Source of the DNA: Parabacteroides johnsonii DSM 18315
GTDB lineage: Bacteria; Bacteroidota; Bacteroidia; Bacteroidales; Tannerellaceae
Direction: 5' to 3'
Length of the DNA stretch: 64,000 nucleotides
NCBI RefSeq assembly: GCF_025151045.1
Contig: NZ_CP102285.1
Location: 310,001 to 374,000 of the forward strand
Positions 1 through 8,109 of this stretch are shown here, one piece after another (the stretch's first letter is position 1; each line of letters begins with the position of its first letter). The translations under genes and the position numbers were made by a program. The notes under the pieces were generated by a model. It saw nothing but the letters and a program-made list of their open reading frames with translations. It was not told where the DNA came from and did not search any database.

Positions 1-318
1 TTCATTTGAATCGTTTTATAATGGTTGAATAGGTGCGAGCTTGCGAGTACCGCACCGGCGAGGGAACTGAGCAGGCGAGAGCGCCAATGTACAACCGTAA
101 CGCAGTGAGGTTATACCTTGGCATATCTCGCAACAGTTACCTGTTGATGCTTCACGGCAAGCCATATCGGTTGCGTATAGTGAACTGGCACTCGGATAGG
201 AAACATAGGATGATACTAGCCTCTAAAAGAGGGGAGAATATGAATATCTCACATGATGTCTTCCTCCGACTTTGCTTTATTCTTATATATACGCCCCAAC
301 AATAAAGTAAAGTTGAAC
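1..318. other. Non-coding left edge of element A with a G+C-rich hairpin
   Basis: No convincing gene is seen. The stretch begins A+T-rich and then contains a G+C-rich block whose six-base arms GGTGCG (32-37) and CGCACC (51-56) can pair, followed by further GGCG/CGCC complementary words to about position 94. It lies downstream of the RepA-like ATPase gene, where the related element B has its primase and mobilization genes. An origin of transfer or other replication signal is possible, but nothing in the sequence proves it. A 90-codon open frame here (33-305) has no recognisable features and is not called. Confidence 0.3.
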
Positions 319-1389
319 TCAATAATGGTATTCTGGATTGAAGGCATAATCTTTCCCTTCTTTTATAACCATTTGTTTGTCGCTGAGCAATGTTGCGACC
401 TTTACCGCCTTGTTATAACCGAGTTTTATACCCTGTAATCCGTAACCCTCTTTCAAGCGTTCTATATAATCATCGTAATTGTTGATGTTGCCATTGGCAA
501 AAACGGCATCCAATGCTGGACGATGTACATTCTTTGGAATCTCCTTGTCCGGATCGAACGGCCCTTTGGTTGGTCGTCCGGTCTTCTTCTCTTTTGGCAG
601 ATAGGACTCTACTGGTTCGGGCATGGCTTCCTCGTTTATGCGGAAGGCGAAAGGCTCAAACTCACGGTCACGGATATGGACGGCTTCGACCACGCTTACA
701 GTCTTGTCCTCTTTGTCCACTTCGACCTGCATGATGGTTTCTGCTTTGTTGTTGAGTTCCGTGCCGATGTGACCACGGGCATGTTCATCATTCTTGTTCT
801 GATGCAAGACGGTATGGATATGGATTTGCCTGTCATCCGTCCACTGCATGAATTTGGAGATGATGTCGGTGGATTCGCTGGAGGAATTGATGTCGTAAAG
901 GAAATCACGAATGCCATCTATGATGACCAATCCCAAATCCGGTATTATGCCAATGGCCTGTTCGACTATCGCCAGACGTAGTTTAGGGGAAAACTTGCGC
1001 AGAGCCAGCATAATCAGATTATCCGGATTCTTGTATTCCGGCAAGTCGGCCAAACGTAAGATGCGCTTCAATACCTGCTGGCAATGATACCGCCCCTGCT
1101 CTGTGTCTATGTATAGAATCTTCCGCTTATTTTCGGGAAATGTAGACCGATAATGAAGAACGGTGCTGCCACTCAATGCCGATGCGACAATGGCTGAAAC
1201 GTTGAACGTTTTCTTGCTTTTGGCTTTCCCGATGGAAGCACTGAAGTTTCCCAATGTTCCGATAACAGTATCGTCCACCATCAGAACCACCGGGGAGTGT
1301 TCGTATGTACTTGTTACGCTTATTGTAGACTCCGCCATGTAAGCGGCCAATTCTTCCGGAGAAAGAATAATAGTGTCTGTCTTTTCCAT
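319..1389 (-). CDS. RepA-like AAA/RecA-fold ATPase of mobilizable element
   Basis: A 356-residue protein of the RepA/RecA-fold replicative helicase-like class common in Bacteroides mobilizable elements. A P-loop of the form GKAKSKKT lies near residue 75, and a hydrophobic strand ending in IIDGIRD near residue 155 is the Walker B. Its DNA-binding partner is probably the small HTH protein encoded directly upstream, whose stop codon abuts this start. The ATG at 1387-1389 is preferred to the in-frame GTG at 1390-1392. In element B the equivalent slot holds a DUF3987 protein, so this ATPase may be a functional replacement. Role in element replication is inferred from family and context. Confidence 0.75.
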   Translation of the reverse strand: MEKTDTIILSPEELAAYMAESTISVTSTYEHSPVVLMVDDTVIGTLGNFSASIGKAKSKKTFNVSAIVASALSGSTVLHYRSTFPENKRKILYIDTEQGRYHCQQVLKRILRLADLPEYKNPDNLIMLALRKFSPKLRLAIVEQAIGIIPDLGLVIIDGIRDFLYDINSSSESTDIISKFMQWTDDRQIHIHTVLHQNKNDEHARGHIGTELNNKAETIMQVEVDKEDKTVSVVEAVHIRDREFEPFAFRINEEAMPEPVESYLPKEKKTGRPTKGPFDPDKEIPKNVHRPALDAVFANGNINNYDDYIERLKEGYGLQGIKLGYNKAVKVATLLSDKQMVIKEGKDYAFNPEYHY

Positions 1390-1391
1390 CA

Positions 1392-1766
1392 CTACCAGCT
1401 TTTAGGGTTTGGTTTACGGTGATGAGAGGAGAGCATGGACTCATTCTCGTCCTCGAAACTTTGCGGAGCCGGATTTTTCCGGGAAGATTCCAGCCATCTA
1501 TCCAGTTCGTCTCGGTAGATGTAGAGATGCTTTCCTTGTTTTATAACCGGAATATCGTCATTCTTGACCTTGTAATAAAAGGTCGACAACGGCATTTTAA
1601 GATAGTTGCAAGCCTCCTGTACGGTCATGGGGACGTGCGTGTTCTCTTTGGTTTCGTACTGCTTGGAAAGTTTCTCCGTAAGCAGGTTTTCCATACTTGC
1701 GATTCTGTCGCATAGTTCGCCTACCACAGTCGGCAGGTCGTTGAATGTCAGTTGGCCTTTTTCCAT
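1392..1766 (-). CDS. Small excisionase-type helix-turn-helix protein
   Basis: A 124-residue protein. A predicted helical N-terminus (residues 10-45, with ASMENLLTEKLSKQ) is followed by a MerR/excisionase-like HTH at about residues 50-95 (VQEACNYLKMPLSTFYYKVK, then KQGKHLYIYRDELDRWL). Its length and arrangement match the protein at 35910-36278 in element B. Both sit immediately upstream of a replication ATPase-type gene. It probably binds element DNA and acts with that ATPase or regulates the operon. Exact function is unknown. Confidence 0.75.
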   Translation of the reverse strand: MEKGQLTFNDLPTVVGELCDRIASMENLLTEKLSKQYETKENTHVPMTVQEACNYLKMPLSTFYYKVKNDDIPVIKQGKHLYIYRDELDRWLESSRKNPAPQSFEDENESMLSSHHRKPNPKSW

Positions 1767-1865
1767 ATTGTAACTCTTTTAATCGTTCAACATGCTGCGA
1801 ACCAACTCAATGAAACCTTGCAGAACAATACAGACCGGATTAATTATTTCGTCTGCAAACTTTTT

Positions 1866-2711
1866 TTATTGCGAGTCATCATTATCTGCATCTAAATGGA
1901 AGCGATAGTCGCCTTTATCTGGTATATCAATGGGAATCTGGCTTGAGACATTATCCCGTAAATTAAGTTTAAGATATTCAAGGGTTGCGTTTGCAAGTTC
2001 GTATGGAAATGATTTCTTGATAAAAACGGCTCTTTTCGCTAAGGGCACTCCCAAGCGTTCACCGACATTCCATGCCAAATGGCGAAGTCCCGGTGACCTC
2101 AGCGGATTGTCTATATTGGAACGAATCGGTTTATATGACTCAGGTTGATCGTAAGCCATATACTCTATATTGGAAATGAGGGTGGCAATATCCTCTTTGG
2201 AGAGATAGGGGGCAGTCTTGACGGTTACATATTCCCGAATCGCATCCATAATTTCCGCTTGCCTTTCAATCTCTTTCTTTTTGAGTTCCACCAATATGGA
2301 ATCATATTTATTCAAATGAGAATCTTGCGGACAATCAGAGTTTACAGTATCTTGATTCGACTGTTGGGACGGAGGACATTTCTGTTCAAGCAAATCCATC
2401 GGTTGCTCGATGGGCAGTGTTTCAGTAGCATCCGTAGATTCTATGGCGTTCTCTGATTTTACAATAGGGGTATATGGTTCGCCCAAAGAGAAGTTGATAG
2501 GATTTTTTGTCAGCCAGTTATAGAAAAATTTGTGCAGGAGTCCGCACAATATGATAGCTATTACCAGTCCAAGGATGACTGGAGTCGTTATACGCATGAT
2601 ATTGATGTCATGGCAAAGGAAAAGATAAGTATCTATGGCCGCATAAATGATAACGGACAGTGCGAGGATAAAACTTATCTTTTTAGTCTGAATTTGTTTT
2701 TTATTCGTCAT
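1866..2711 (-). CDS. Membrane protein of mobilizable element, unknown function
   Basis: A 281-residue protein with two predicted membrane segments near the N-terminus (about residues 11-31 and 40-62), a polar linker, and a soluble C-terminal domain from about residue 150. The C-terminal part resembles the protein at 37459-38226: both contain a helix of the form LRHLAWNVGERLG / IMHFGWNIGKAFG followed by a FIK motif. The two elements therefore carry divergent copies of one family. The ATG at 2711 places the first membrane helix close to the N-terminus and is preferred over the longer frame that starts at 2774. No enzymatic motif is seen; the function is unknown. Confidence 0.6.
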   Translation of the reverse strand: MTNKKQIQTKKISFILALSVIIYAAIDTYLFLCHDINIMRITTPVILGLVIAIILCGLLHKFFYNWLTKNPINFSLGEPYTPIVKSENAIESTDATETLPIEQPMDLLEQKCPPSQQSNQDTVNSDCPQDSHLNKYDSILVELKKKEIERQAEIMDAIREYVTVKTAPYLSKEDIATLISNIEYMAYDQPESYKPIRSNIDNPLRSPGLRHLAWNVGERLGVPLAKRAVFIKKSFPYELANATLEYLKLNLRDNVSSQIPIDIPDKGDYRFHLDADNDDSQ

Positions 2712-2814
2712 GGTCTGCAAGTATTTGGAATCGTTTTGCGCTAAAGATATAATCGATATTCCAGATAGTTGCAATAAAGAGACTGATAGTTACCACGTAT
2801 CATGCTAAATATCA

Positions 2815-2856
2815 CGGTCAGAGTATGATTTTAGGTGAAAAATCATACTCTGACCG
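2815..2856. terminator. Perfect 18-bp inverted repeat after the integrase gene
   Basis: Arms 2815-2832 and 2839-2856 are perfectly complementary (each starts CGGTCAGAGTATG on its own strand) with a six-base loop. It lies 24 bases beyond the integrase stop and before the promoter region of the next minus-strand gene. A long stem without a strong T tract fits a processing or termination structure. A similar structure follows the integrase of element B. Confidence 0.6.
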
Positions 2857-2880
2857 CAGAAATCGAGGACAAAGCCGCTG

Positions 2881-3996
2881 TCAGTCTTGCCGTGTCAGGG
2901 TAATTTTCTTGCTGGCTTCACGTTTGTTGGCATCCACGACTTTGATATACCTTTGAGTGGTGGTGATACTCTTGTGCGCCATAATGCTCTGTATGGTGCG
3001 GATGTCCGTCCCGGCAGCTGCTTGTAGCGTCGCAAATGTTCTACGATACGAGTGAAATGTTATGTTCTTGGTAATTCCGGCAGAACGAATCCATTCTTTC
3101 ATCGGTATTTGCGTCCAACTGCGCATAAGCCCCTTGAATACAAAACCTTTCTTTTCAGAATTATAGCCAATCAATCCCAAAGCTTCTTCACTAATGGGAA
3201 TGATGTCTTCCGCCTTGTTCTTTTGTGTAATGATGTGTACGCATTTCCCACCGGCAGAATAGTCCACGATGTCTTCCCAACATAGTGAGAGAATGTCACT
3301 GATGCGCAAGCTGGTCATACAGGAAAACAGCGATGCCGTTTTCAGAATAGGTTTCTTGCAAGGTGTCTCAGCCAATTTGTACAATTCCTCAACTGACAGG
3401 GCCTCTTTCATTACATCTTCTGTCTCTATCTTTTCCAAGAAATCATTGACATTGGTCTTTATCATCCCATTACGATAGAGTATTTTCAGGAAACCTCTGA
3501 AAGTAGACCAGTATCCTGATGCGGAGTTCCGTGTGATACGTCCGTTACGCCTTAGCTTCTTGGCACTCAGCAGATATTCCCGAAACTTGTTACAGAGGTC
3601 GATGTCAATCTCTTCAAAGGTGCATTTACCATGTACGAAGTTACTGAAATGCAGATAGACAAACTCCCATTTCTGGTCATGCTTACGGAGCTGCTTGCGA
3701 TAATACTCCAGAAAGTCTGCCTTGAGTTTGTACTTGTCAAAGAAGTCATACCGTTCATTGACTACCGACTCGAACCTGCGGCAACGGATGGCTTCGGCTT
3801 TCTCGGTCATTACCTCGTTGAAATTCTGTTCACGTTTGTTTCTCGGATTGGCATAGATATAAATACCAAGCGATTCATGACGGATAACTTTCATTGTCTC
3901 TTTGTCTCGATACCCCGGATAATAATCCAGATAGAAAGACATCATCCTGCCTTTTAGCGGACGTGTCCTTAATGTCACGGTCTTGCATTCATGCAT
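2881..3996 (-). CDS. Tyrosine recombinase/integrase of element A
   Basis: A 371-residue phage-type integrase of the Bacteroides mobilizable-element class: N-terminal arm-binding domain (about 1-90), SAM-like core-binding domain (about 100-195), C-terminal catalytic domain. Visible catalytic residues are the Arg in SLRISD, the HxxR box in FHSYRR, the His in MAHKS and the Tyr in TTTQRYI. It probably integrates and excises the element whose right end lies near 5 kb. A multi-HTH Zn-ribbon protein gene lies immediately upstream, as in element B, which suggests a conserved pair. The substrate att site is not identified. Confidence 0.9.
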   Translation of the reverse strand: MHECKTVTLRTRPLKGRMMSFYLDYYPGYRDKETMKVIRHESLGIYIYANPRNKREQNFNEVMTEKAEAIRCRRFESVVNERYDFFDKYKLKADFLEYYRKQLRKHDQKWEFVYLHFSNFVHGKCTFEEIDIDLCNKFREYLLSAKKLRRNGRITRNSASGYWSTFRGFLKILYRNGMIKTNVNDFLEKIETEDVMKEALSVEELYKLAETPCKKPILKTASLFSCMTSLRISDILSLCWEDIVDYSAGGKCVHIITQKNKAEDIIPISEEALGLIGYNSEKKGFVFKGLMRSWTQIPMKEWIRSAGITKNITFHSYRRTFATLQAAAGTDIRTIQSIMAHKSITTTQRYIKVVDANKREASKKITLTRQD

Positions 3997-4113
3997 AATG
4001 TTATATTTTTATGGTTATTATTAATTCGTCGGCGAAACTCTATAATGTAATCATGCAGATTACCTACAGCAGGGATTAATTTTTGAATAATTTACGGATA
4101 GTCATAAATTAGA

Positions 4114-4992
4114 CTATTTGCGGACACCCATTACCCGGTCAAACTCCACTTTCAGGAATCTGACGAACCGTCCGTTCTTCTCACGGTTGATCTGATGGAA
4201 TTGCAGAATACCGTAAACCGAATCACGAGAGAGCTTGAATTTCTCCATTGCCTCCTTGACGGTATAGTATTCCGCCTTGCTCTCCTGTTCGGAACTCTTC
4301 GAGAGGTCGAAGTGGAGCTTGGAGTAGAATATCTGCCCATGCTCCTTCTTGGATGGAATGTTGTTCCGATACACCTGTGAACGGATGGCGACACGTGTCA
4401 TGCCGTACTTCTCTTGAATCTCTTCCGGTGTGTACCATTCAGTAAGGTTGGAATCCACCTCGTATTTGGCAAAGGCGGCATCGATATGTTTCTTGCTGTA
4501 ATAGTTGAACTGGCGGATTCTCACTTTCGGCACTTTATGTTGCCTTGTGTAAGTCCACACCCATTTAGCGTTGACTTTGTATTTTTCTGCAATCTCTTCG
4601 GCTGTGTAATACTCAGAGATGTCGAAGTCCTCTTTGGGCACGACACGCTCGTAAGGTTTGGTTTTCATCATCAGTTCAATGTCAGCACGGCGGATGAGTG
4701 ACTTCTTGCCGCTGATGCGTGAAGCCCGAAGTTTGGATTCCTTTACCAATTTATATATGTACTGTCTGGTTACGCCCATTAACTTTGCTGCTTGGGCAAA
4801 AGAGAAGAAATCCTGCCCCTCGGCGGCTTGTCGAGGTTGCAATAATTCTTGCGACCGTTTCAACTGTCGCTTACGTTCCCGGATGCGCTCCTTGTAGCCA
4901 AGATTGGAACACTGATGGCTACAATAACAGGTCGTTGTTTTTTGAGCTATGAATGGCTTTCCGCACCATTGACAAATCTTTCTTACTTCCAT
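4114..4992 (-). CDS. Zinc-ribbon protein with four helix-turn-helix units
   Basis: A 292-residue protein. It begins with a CxxC...CxxxC zinc ribbon (CQWCGKPF, then CYCSHQC, residues 8-28) and a basic helix. Four successive MerR/excisionase-like HTH units follow at about residues 62-95, 127-160, 180-215 and 240-275 (FSFAQAAKLMG, YYTAEEIAEKY, WYTPEEIQEKYG, YYTVKEAMEKFK). The same architecture occurs at 42414-43310. It sits upstream of the integrase and is co-directional, so a recombination directionality or regulatory role is likely but unproven. Several HTH units suggest it binds a series of spaced sites, possibly the repeats just upstream at 5042-5078. Confidence 0.75.
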   Translation of the reverse strand: MEVRKICQWCGKPFIAQKTTTCYCSHQCSNLGYKERIRERKRQLKRSQELLQPRQAAEGQDFFSFAQAAKLMGVTRQYIYKLVKESKLRASRISGKKSLIRRADIELMMKTKPYERVVPKEDFDISEYYTAEEIAEKYKVNAKWVWTYTRQHKVPKVRIRQFNYYSKKHIDAAFAKYEVDSNLTEWYTPEEIQEKYGMTRVAIRSQVYRNNIPSKKEHGQIFYSKLHFDLSKSSEQESKAEYYTVKEAMEKFKLSRDSVYGILQFHQINREKNGRFVRFLKVEFDRVMGVRK

Positions 4993-5041
4993 ATTTTCTC
5001 GTTTATATTGGCGGTAATTTCGCCTTATTTCTCCCGATTTT

Positions 5042-5078
5042 TGTCAACACATGTAAACCACTGTCAACACACGTCAAC
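5042..5078. repeat. TGTCAACACA direct repeats upstream of the multi-HTH gene
   Basis: TGTCAACACA occurs at 5042-5051 and again at 5062-5071, with a third GTCAAC at 5073-5078. The 20-base spacing, about two helical turns, suits repeated protein binding on one DNA face. The location just upstream of the Zn-ribbon/HTH gene makes this a candidate operator or integrase-accessory site. Confidence 0.4.
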
Positions 5079-5199
5079 TAATGCGTCACTGTGACATTCG
5101 GGTTAACCGTGAATTTCTGTCGTGGTAGAAATATGATAGAAAAATATGGATAAAAACCGTTATCTCCAAATACGGATTGGAAACCGTTAAAATGTAAAA

Positions 5200-5218
5200 G
5201 TTGCTGAAATACAGCGAC
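5200..5218 (-). terminator. Rho-independent-type terminator after the integrase/small-gene pair
   Basis: On the minus strand GTCGCTG and CAGCAAC pair around a five-base loop and are followed by TTTTAC. It lies about 30 bases past the stop of the small gene 5249-5458 and would end the integrase transcript. Confidence 0.55.
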
Positions 5219-5248
5219 TTTATTCTAAATGGTTATGGTTGCTTATGG

Positions 5249-5458
5249 CTATTTCCAAGCCATCACTTTCCGGGTTAAAATAGGCGAGGGATTCTGTTTT
5301 ATATATTGACCGATCTCGCGTACCCATTCGTCGATATACAGCAAATCGGGTGAGAGAGTTTCGATTTCTACCTCGCCGTCCAAATCCAACCGGTATTTCC
5401 ATTCCCCTATGATGTGGTTGATTTTGGCTATTTTGATAACTATTTCCTGTCTGGTCAT
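5249..5458 (-). CDS. Small hypothetical protein coupled to integrase
   Basis: A 69-residue acidic, helical-looking protein without a recognisable motif. Its start lies one base past the integrase stop, so the two are almost certainly co-transcribed and perhaps translationally coupled. A terminator-like hairpin follows. Function unknown. Confidence 0.5.
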   Translation of the reverse strand: MTRQEIVIKIAKINHIIGEWKYRLDLDGEVEIETLSPDLLYIDEWVREIGQYIKQNPSPILTRKVMAWK

Positions 5459-5459
5459 A

Positions 5460-6620
5460 TTATTCGATATTCGGTATCAAAGATACGGCATTTTGCTTGT
5501 TTTTATCCAATACTTTGGCATATATCTGCGTCGTAGCCAGTTCTTTGTGTCCGAGTAATTTCGATACGGTGTAAATGTCGGCACCCAAGTCCAGCATCAG
5601 AATGGCAAATGTATGCCGACCGCAGTGGAAAGTCAGGTTCTTGTTCATTCCGGCCGCCAAGCTCCAACGCTGCAATTCGAGGGATGTCCATGCACCGTAT
5701 GTAAATCCCGTAAAAACGAGATCATCGGGATTACCCCTTTCTCCGAGATACTTTTCGGCCTGCGGGGTAATGTCGAGATATTCCTGCCCGCCCGTTTTCT
5801 TTTGTTTGAATACGATCCGGGTGTACTCGCCGAATTTCTGCACTTCACCCCATGTGAGTTTCTGAATGTCGCTTTTACGAATCCCCGTAAGGCATGAAAA
5901 GAGGAATGCGCGTTTCAGAATGGGATAGCGGCATGGAGTAGCGGCCAACTGCCTTACTTCGTCCAATGTCAGATAGTCGCGTTTCACTTCTGCGGCTTTG
6001 AACCCCTCTATGCCACGGAGCGGATTGATGGGGATAACCCTTTCGTCGTATGCCTGATTGATACAAGCTCGCAGTTTATTAAAGTATGACACTTTGGAGT
6101 TTTGCGACAAACCCTGAAACGTATCTCTTTCCCTGCGAGGTCCGACGCGCTTGTGCGTATCCTTTTCTACATGCTCCAAGAACTCTTTGAACCCCATGAC
6201 GAACTCCGGAGTAACATCGCGGAATGTGGTCTTCTCGTCGCAATAGATTTCGAGGTAGCGAAGGCAGCTTCTCCAGTTGCCCCAGTTTCCTTTCGATTCA
6301 GGGTTCTTGCGACGTTCTTCGACCATTTTTCGGTAATATTCCAAAAATGGAGTGTTCTCCTTAAATTGATGGGTGAACGAATACTCTCCATTCTGCAACT
6401 CAATCAGACGTTTGGACTTAATCGCCTGTGCTGTGGCCAACGTCTGTCGGTTCTGTTCCTTTTCCAAAGGTGTTTTTGCATCTATCAGGTACAGCTTCAG
6501 ATATTCTTTGTGGCGCTTGCCGTTCCGATAGATGTCAAGAAACAAACTCACATTGCCGTTCGACAACTTCTTTTCACGAAGTTTGACGGGTTCTTTTTGG
6601 GTGGTAGTTTGCTTTGCCAT
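5460..6620 (-). CDS. Third tyrosine recombinase/integrase
   Basis: A 386-residue integrase distinct from the other two in this window. It has an N-terminal arm-binding domain, a core-binding domain (about 105-215) and a catalytic domain with Arg in TGIRKSD, HxxR in FHCGRH, His in LLGHKE and Tyr in TTQIYAKV, all present. It is probably active. The region upstream of its start (6655-6724) carries clustered TTTGTCCC boxes that could be its arm-type sites. Its element is not obvious: only a small partner gene accompanies it between element A and the defence island, so it may be a remnant of a decayed or very small element. Confidence 0.9.
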   Translation of the reverse strand: MAKQTTTQKEPVKLREKKLSNGNVSLFLDIYRNGKRHKEYLKLYLIDAKTPLEKEQNRQTLATAQAIKSKRLIELQNGEYSFTHQFKENTPFLEYYRKMVEERRKNPESKGNWGNWRSCLRYLEIYCDEKTTFRDVTPEFVMGFKEFLEHVEKDTHKRVGPRRERDTFQGLSQNSKVSYFNKLRACINQAYDERVIPINPLRGIEGFKAAEVKRDYLTLDEVRQLAATPCRYPILKRAFLFSCLTGIRKSDIQKLTWGEVQKFGEYTRIVFKQKKTGGQEYLDITPQAEKYLGERGNPDDLVFTGFTYGAWTSLELQRWSLAAGMNKNLTFHCGRHTFAILMLDLGADIYTVSKLLGHKELATTQIYAKVLDKNKQNAVSLIPNIE

Positions 6621-6654
6621 ATCTGTCTTCTGTTTTGATGAATACTTTTCTCTA

Positions 6655-6724
6655 TTTGTCCCTCGGTTTTGGGGTACGGTTTTTTGTCCCTCGCTGTCCC
6701 TCTGGGGGACAATCTGGGGACAAA
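6655..6724. repeat. Clustered TTTGTCCC boxes upstream of integrase
   Basis: TTTGTCCCTCG occurs at 6655-6665 and 6683-6693. GTCCC recurs at 6696-6700, and inverted GGGAC copies lie at 6706-6710 and 6717-6721. Five short boxes in direct and inverted orientation within 70 bases, directly upstream of an integrase start, look like arm-type or regulatory binding sites. Confidence 0.45.
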
Positions 6725-6886
6725 AATAAGGAAAAAATATGTAATCACACAGAAAATATGGAGAAAAAGAGAAAATAAAATTTTCTCGGAATAGGCTGAT
6801 ATTATGCGTTTTATAGCTTTGTATTTTCTCTTTTTATGATTTTGTTTTCATTCGATTATTTGCCGATACAGCATGTGTACATCGTT

Positions 6887-7088
6887 GATTATCAATAGCA
6901 TAGCGCTCTAAAAGGTACAACCAGCAGGTTGGCAAGTATCTGAGAATGTGTAAGTTAGTGATTTTTAGCACCATTCTCGGCTTGTACCTCCATTTTGGAA
7001 AGTAAAAGTAAGTGTAATTTCTTGAATATCAAAATGCGCGGTACAAAAACTTGTGAAAAATGCCGTTTTTTGATGAGAAAAGGTACAA
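6887..7088. other. Candidate left attachment region with GGTACAA boxes
   Basis: A 9-bp word GATTATCAA at 6887-6895 is followed on its right by GGTACAA at 6914-6920, 7040-7046 and 7082-7088 and by the inverted copy TTGTACC at 6982-6988. The same word lies at 43467-43475 near mnmE, there with GGTACAC/GGTACAA on its left (43423-43440). Arm-like motifs therefore point inward from both ends, as in attL/attR of a tyrosine-recombinase element. The shared core is short, so this is a hypothesis. The remainder of the 6621-7119 gap shows no gene. Confidence 0.3.
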
Positions 7089-7119
7089 AAATAGCTCTGA
7101 AACCGGGGGGACATTATGA

Positions 7120-7360
7120 TTATTTTGCGAAGTATTCAGTCTTCAACCAATAGGCATAAATCGGGTCTTGGAACGAGATTTCACCGGCTTTATTATCCAA
7201 TAATCATTCTTGATAAGGACTGCCTTTGAACGGAATATTGAGGTTGTTGAAGAGATTTGATAGCGATGCATCACTTCGGTCGAACTGATGGCCTTTTCGC
7301 CGGCAATAAGAGCTTTGAAATAGTTCAATTGCTGTGTGTGGTCAGTGTTTCGGTGATTGT
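7120..7360 (-). pseudogene. Frameshifted C-terminal remnant of an AAA ATPase
   Basis: Reading the minus strand gives QLNYFKALIAGEKAISSTEV, a short stretch to KND, then after a frameshift LDNKAGEISFQDPIYAYWL and a stop at 7120-7122. This is the C-terminal end of the family of Bacteroidales P-loop ATPases that end in 'isfqDPiyayWl'. The P-loop part is absent, and another frame change appears near 7345. It is a decayed relic, probably left by earlier element turnover next to the third integrase. Confidence 0.6.
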
Positions 7361-7640
7361 TACAAACAACAGACCTATGTGACAGCGGTCGCTATTTTTC
7401 AAGATTACCTAAGTAGTAATATTCTGTACAGAAAAGGAAGTATTATTTCTTTTTCTGTTCAAATTATTGCTTTCTTTCTATAAATAATATATTGTTTGTT
7501 ATCTGTAAAATATCAGCCTTATGAATAATATAATAGCATTTAATATCTCCAACGCCCAATAATATGACCAAAGCAGATTTCAACAGGAATAAATTCAAAA
7601 ATTTATCTCTGTAACACATCATAAAATAAAGTAAAACTGC

Positions 7641-7648
7641 TATATTTG
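7641..7648 (+). promoter_or_regulatory. Bacteroidetes -7 element (TATATTTG)
   Basis: TATATTTG matches the TAnnTTTG -7 consensus of the Bacteroidetes primary sigma factor and lies 24 bases upstream of the HTH gene start. No clear TTTG -33 element is seen. The A+T-rich 7400-7640 stretch otherwise holds nothing recognisable. Confidence 0.5.
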
Positions 7649-7671
7649 TATATTATATGATATGTTGAGCT

Positions 7672-7992
7672 ATGACAAAAAGTACAATGGGTACCAAGTT
7701 GCCAAGAAAATTAGAGCAGAAGATGTTGATAGTAGGTGAGCAGATCAGGCTGGCCAGACTACGCAGGAATCTTAGTATTGCCCAAGTCGCCGAACGTGCC
7801 ACCTGTTCACCTCTGACGGTTTCACGCATAGAGAAAGGTGTACCAACGGTGGCAATAGGCATTTATCTTAGGGTGCTTTATGCACTTCAGCTGGATGATG
7901 ATATTCTTCTGCTTGCAAAAGAAGATGCAATGGGAAAGGCCTTGCAGGATTTGAGCCTTAAGAAACGAGAAAGAGCATCCAAAAAGGAATAA
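7672..7992 (+). CDS. HipB-like XRE-family regulator (orphan)
   Basis: A 106-residue protein with an XRE/Cro helix-turn-helix at about residues 25-80 (IRLARLRRNLSIAQVAERAT, then LTVSRIEKG) and a basic tail. It resembles the HipB-type antitoxins that in Bacteroidales precede a HipA-family kinase. No HipA gene follows; the next gene is a metallo-beta-lactamase of the Avs-like pair. It may have been captured as a regulator of that system, or it may be what remains of a toxin-antitoxin locus. Confidence 0.75.
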   Translation: MTKSTMGTKLPRKLEQKMLIVGEQIRLARLRRNLSIAQVAERATCSPLTVSRIEKGVPTVAIGIYLRVLYALQLDDDILLLAKEDAMGKALQDLSLKKRERASKKE

Positions 7993-8109
7993 GAAAAGAC
8001 TCTATATATTTGTTGATTTTGATTGGCTTAAAGAGCCAAAACTGATTGGAGGGCATATCAATATATATAAGTGAAGTATTGTAGATACAAAAAAAATATA
8101 GACACATAA

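Noticed and set aside
33-305. 90-codon open frame at the left edge
   Set aside because: No recognisable domain, poor context, and it overlaps a G+C-rich hairpin region that fits a non-coding signal better.
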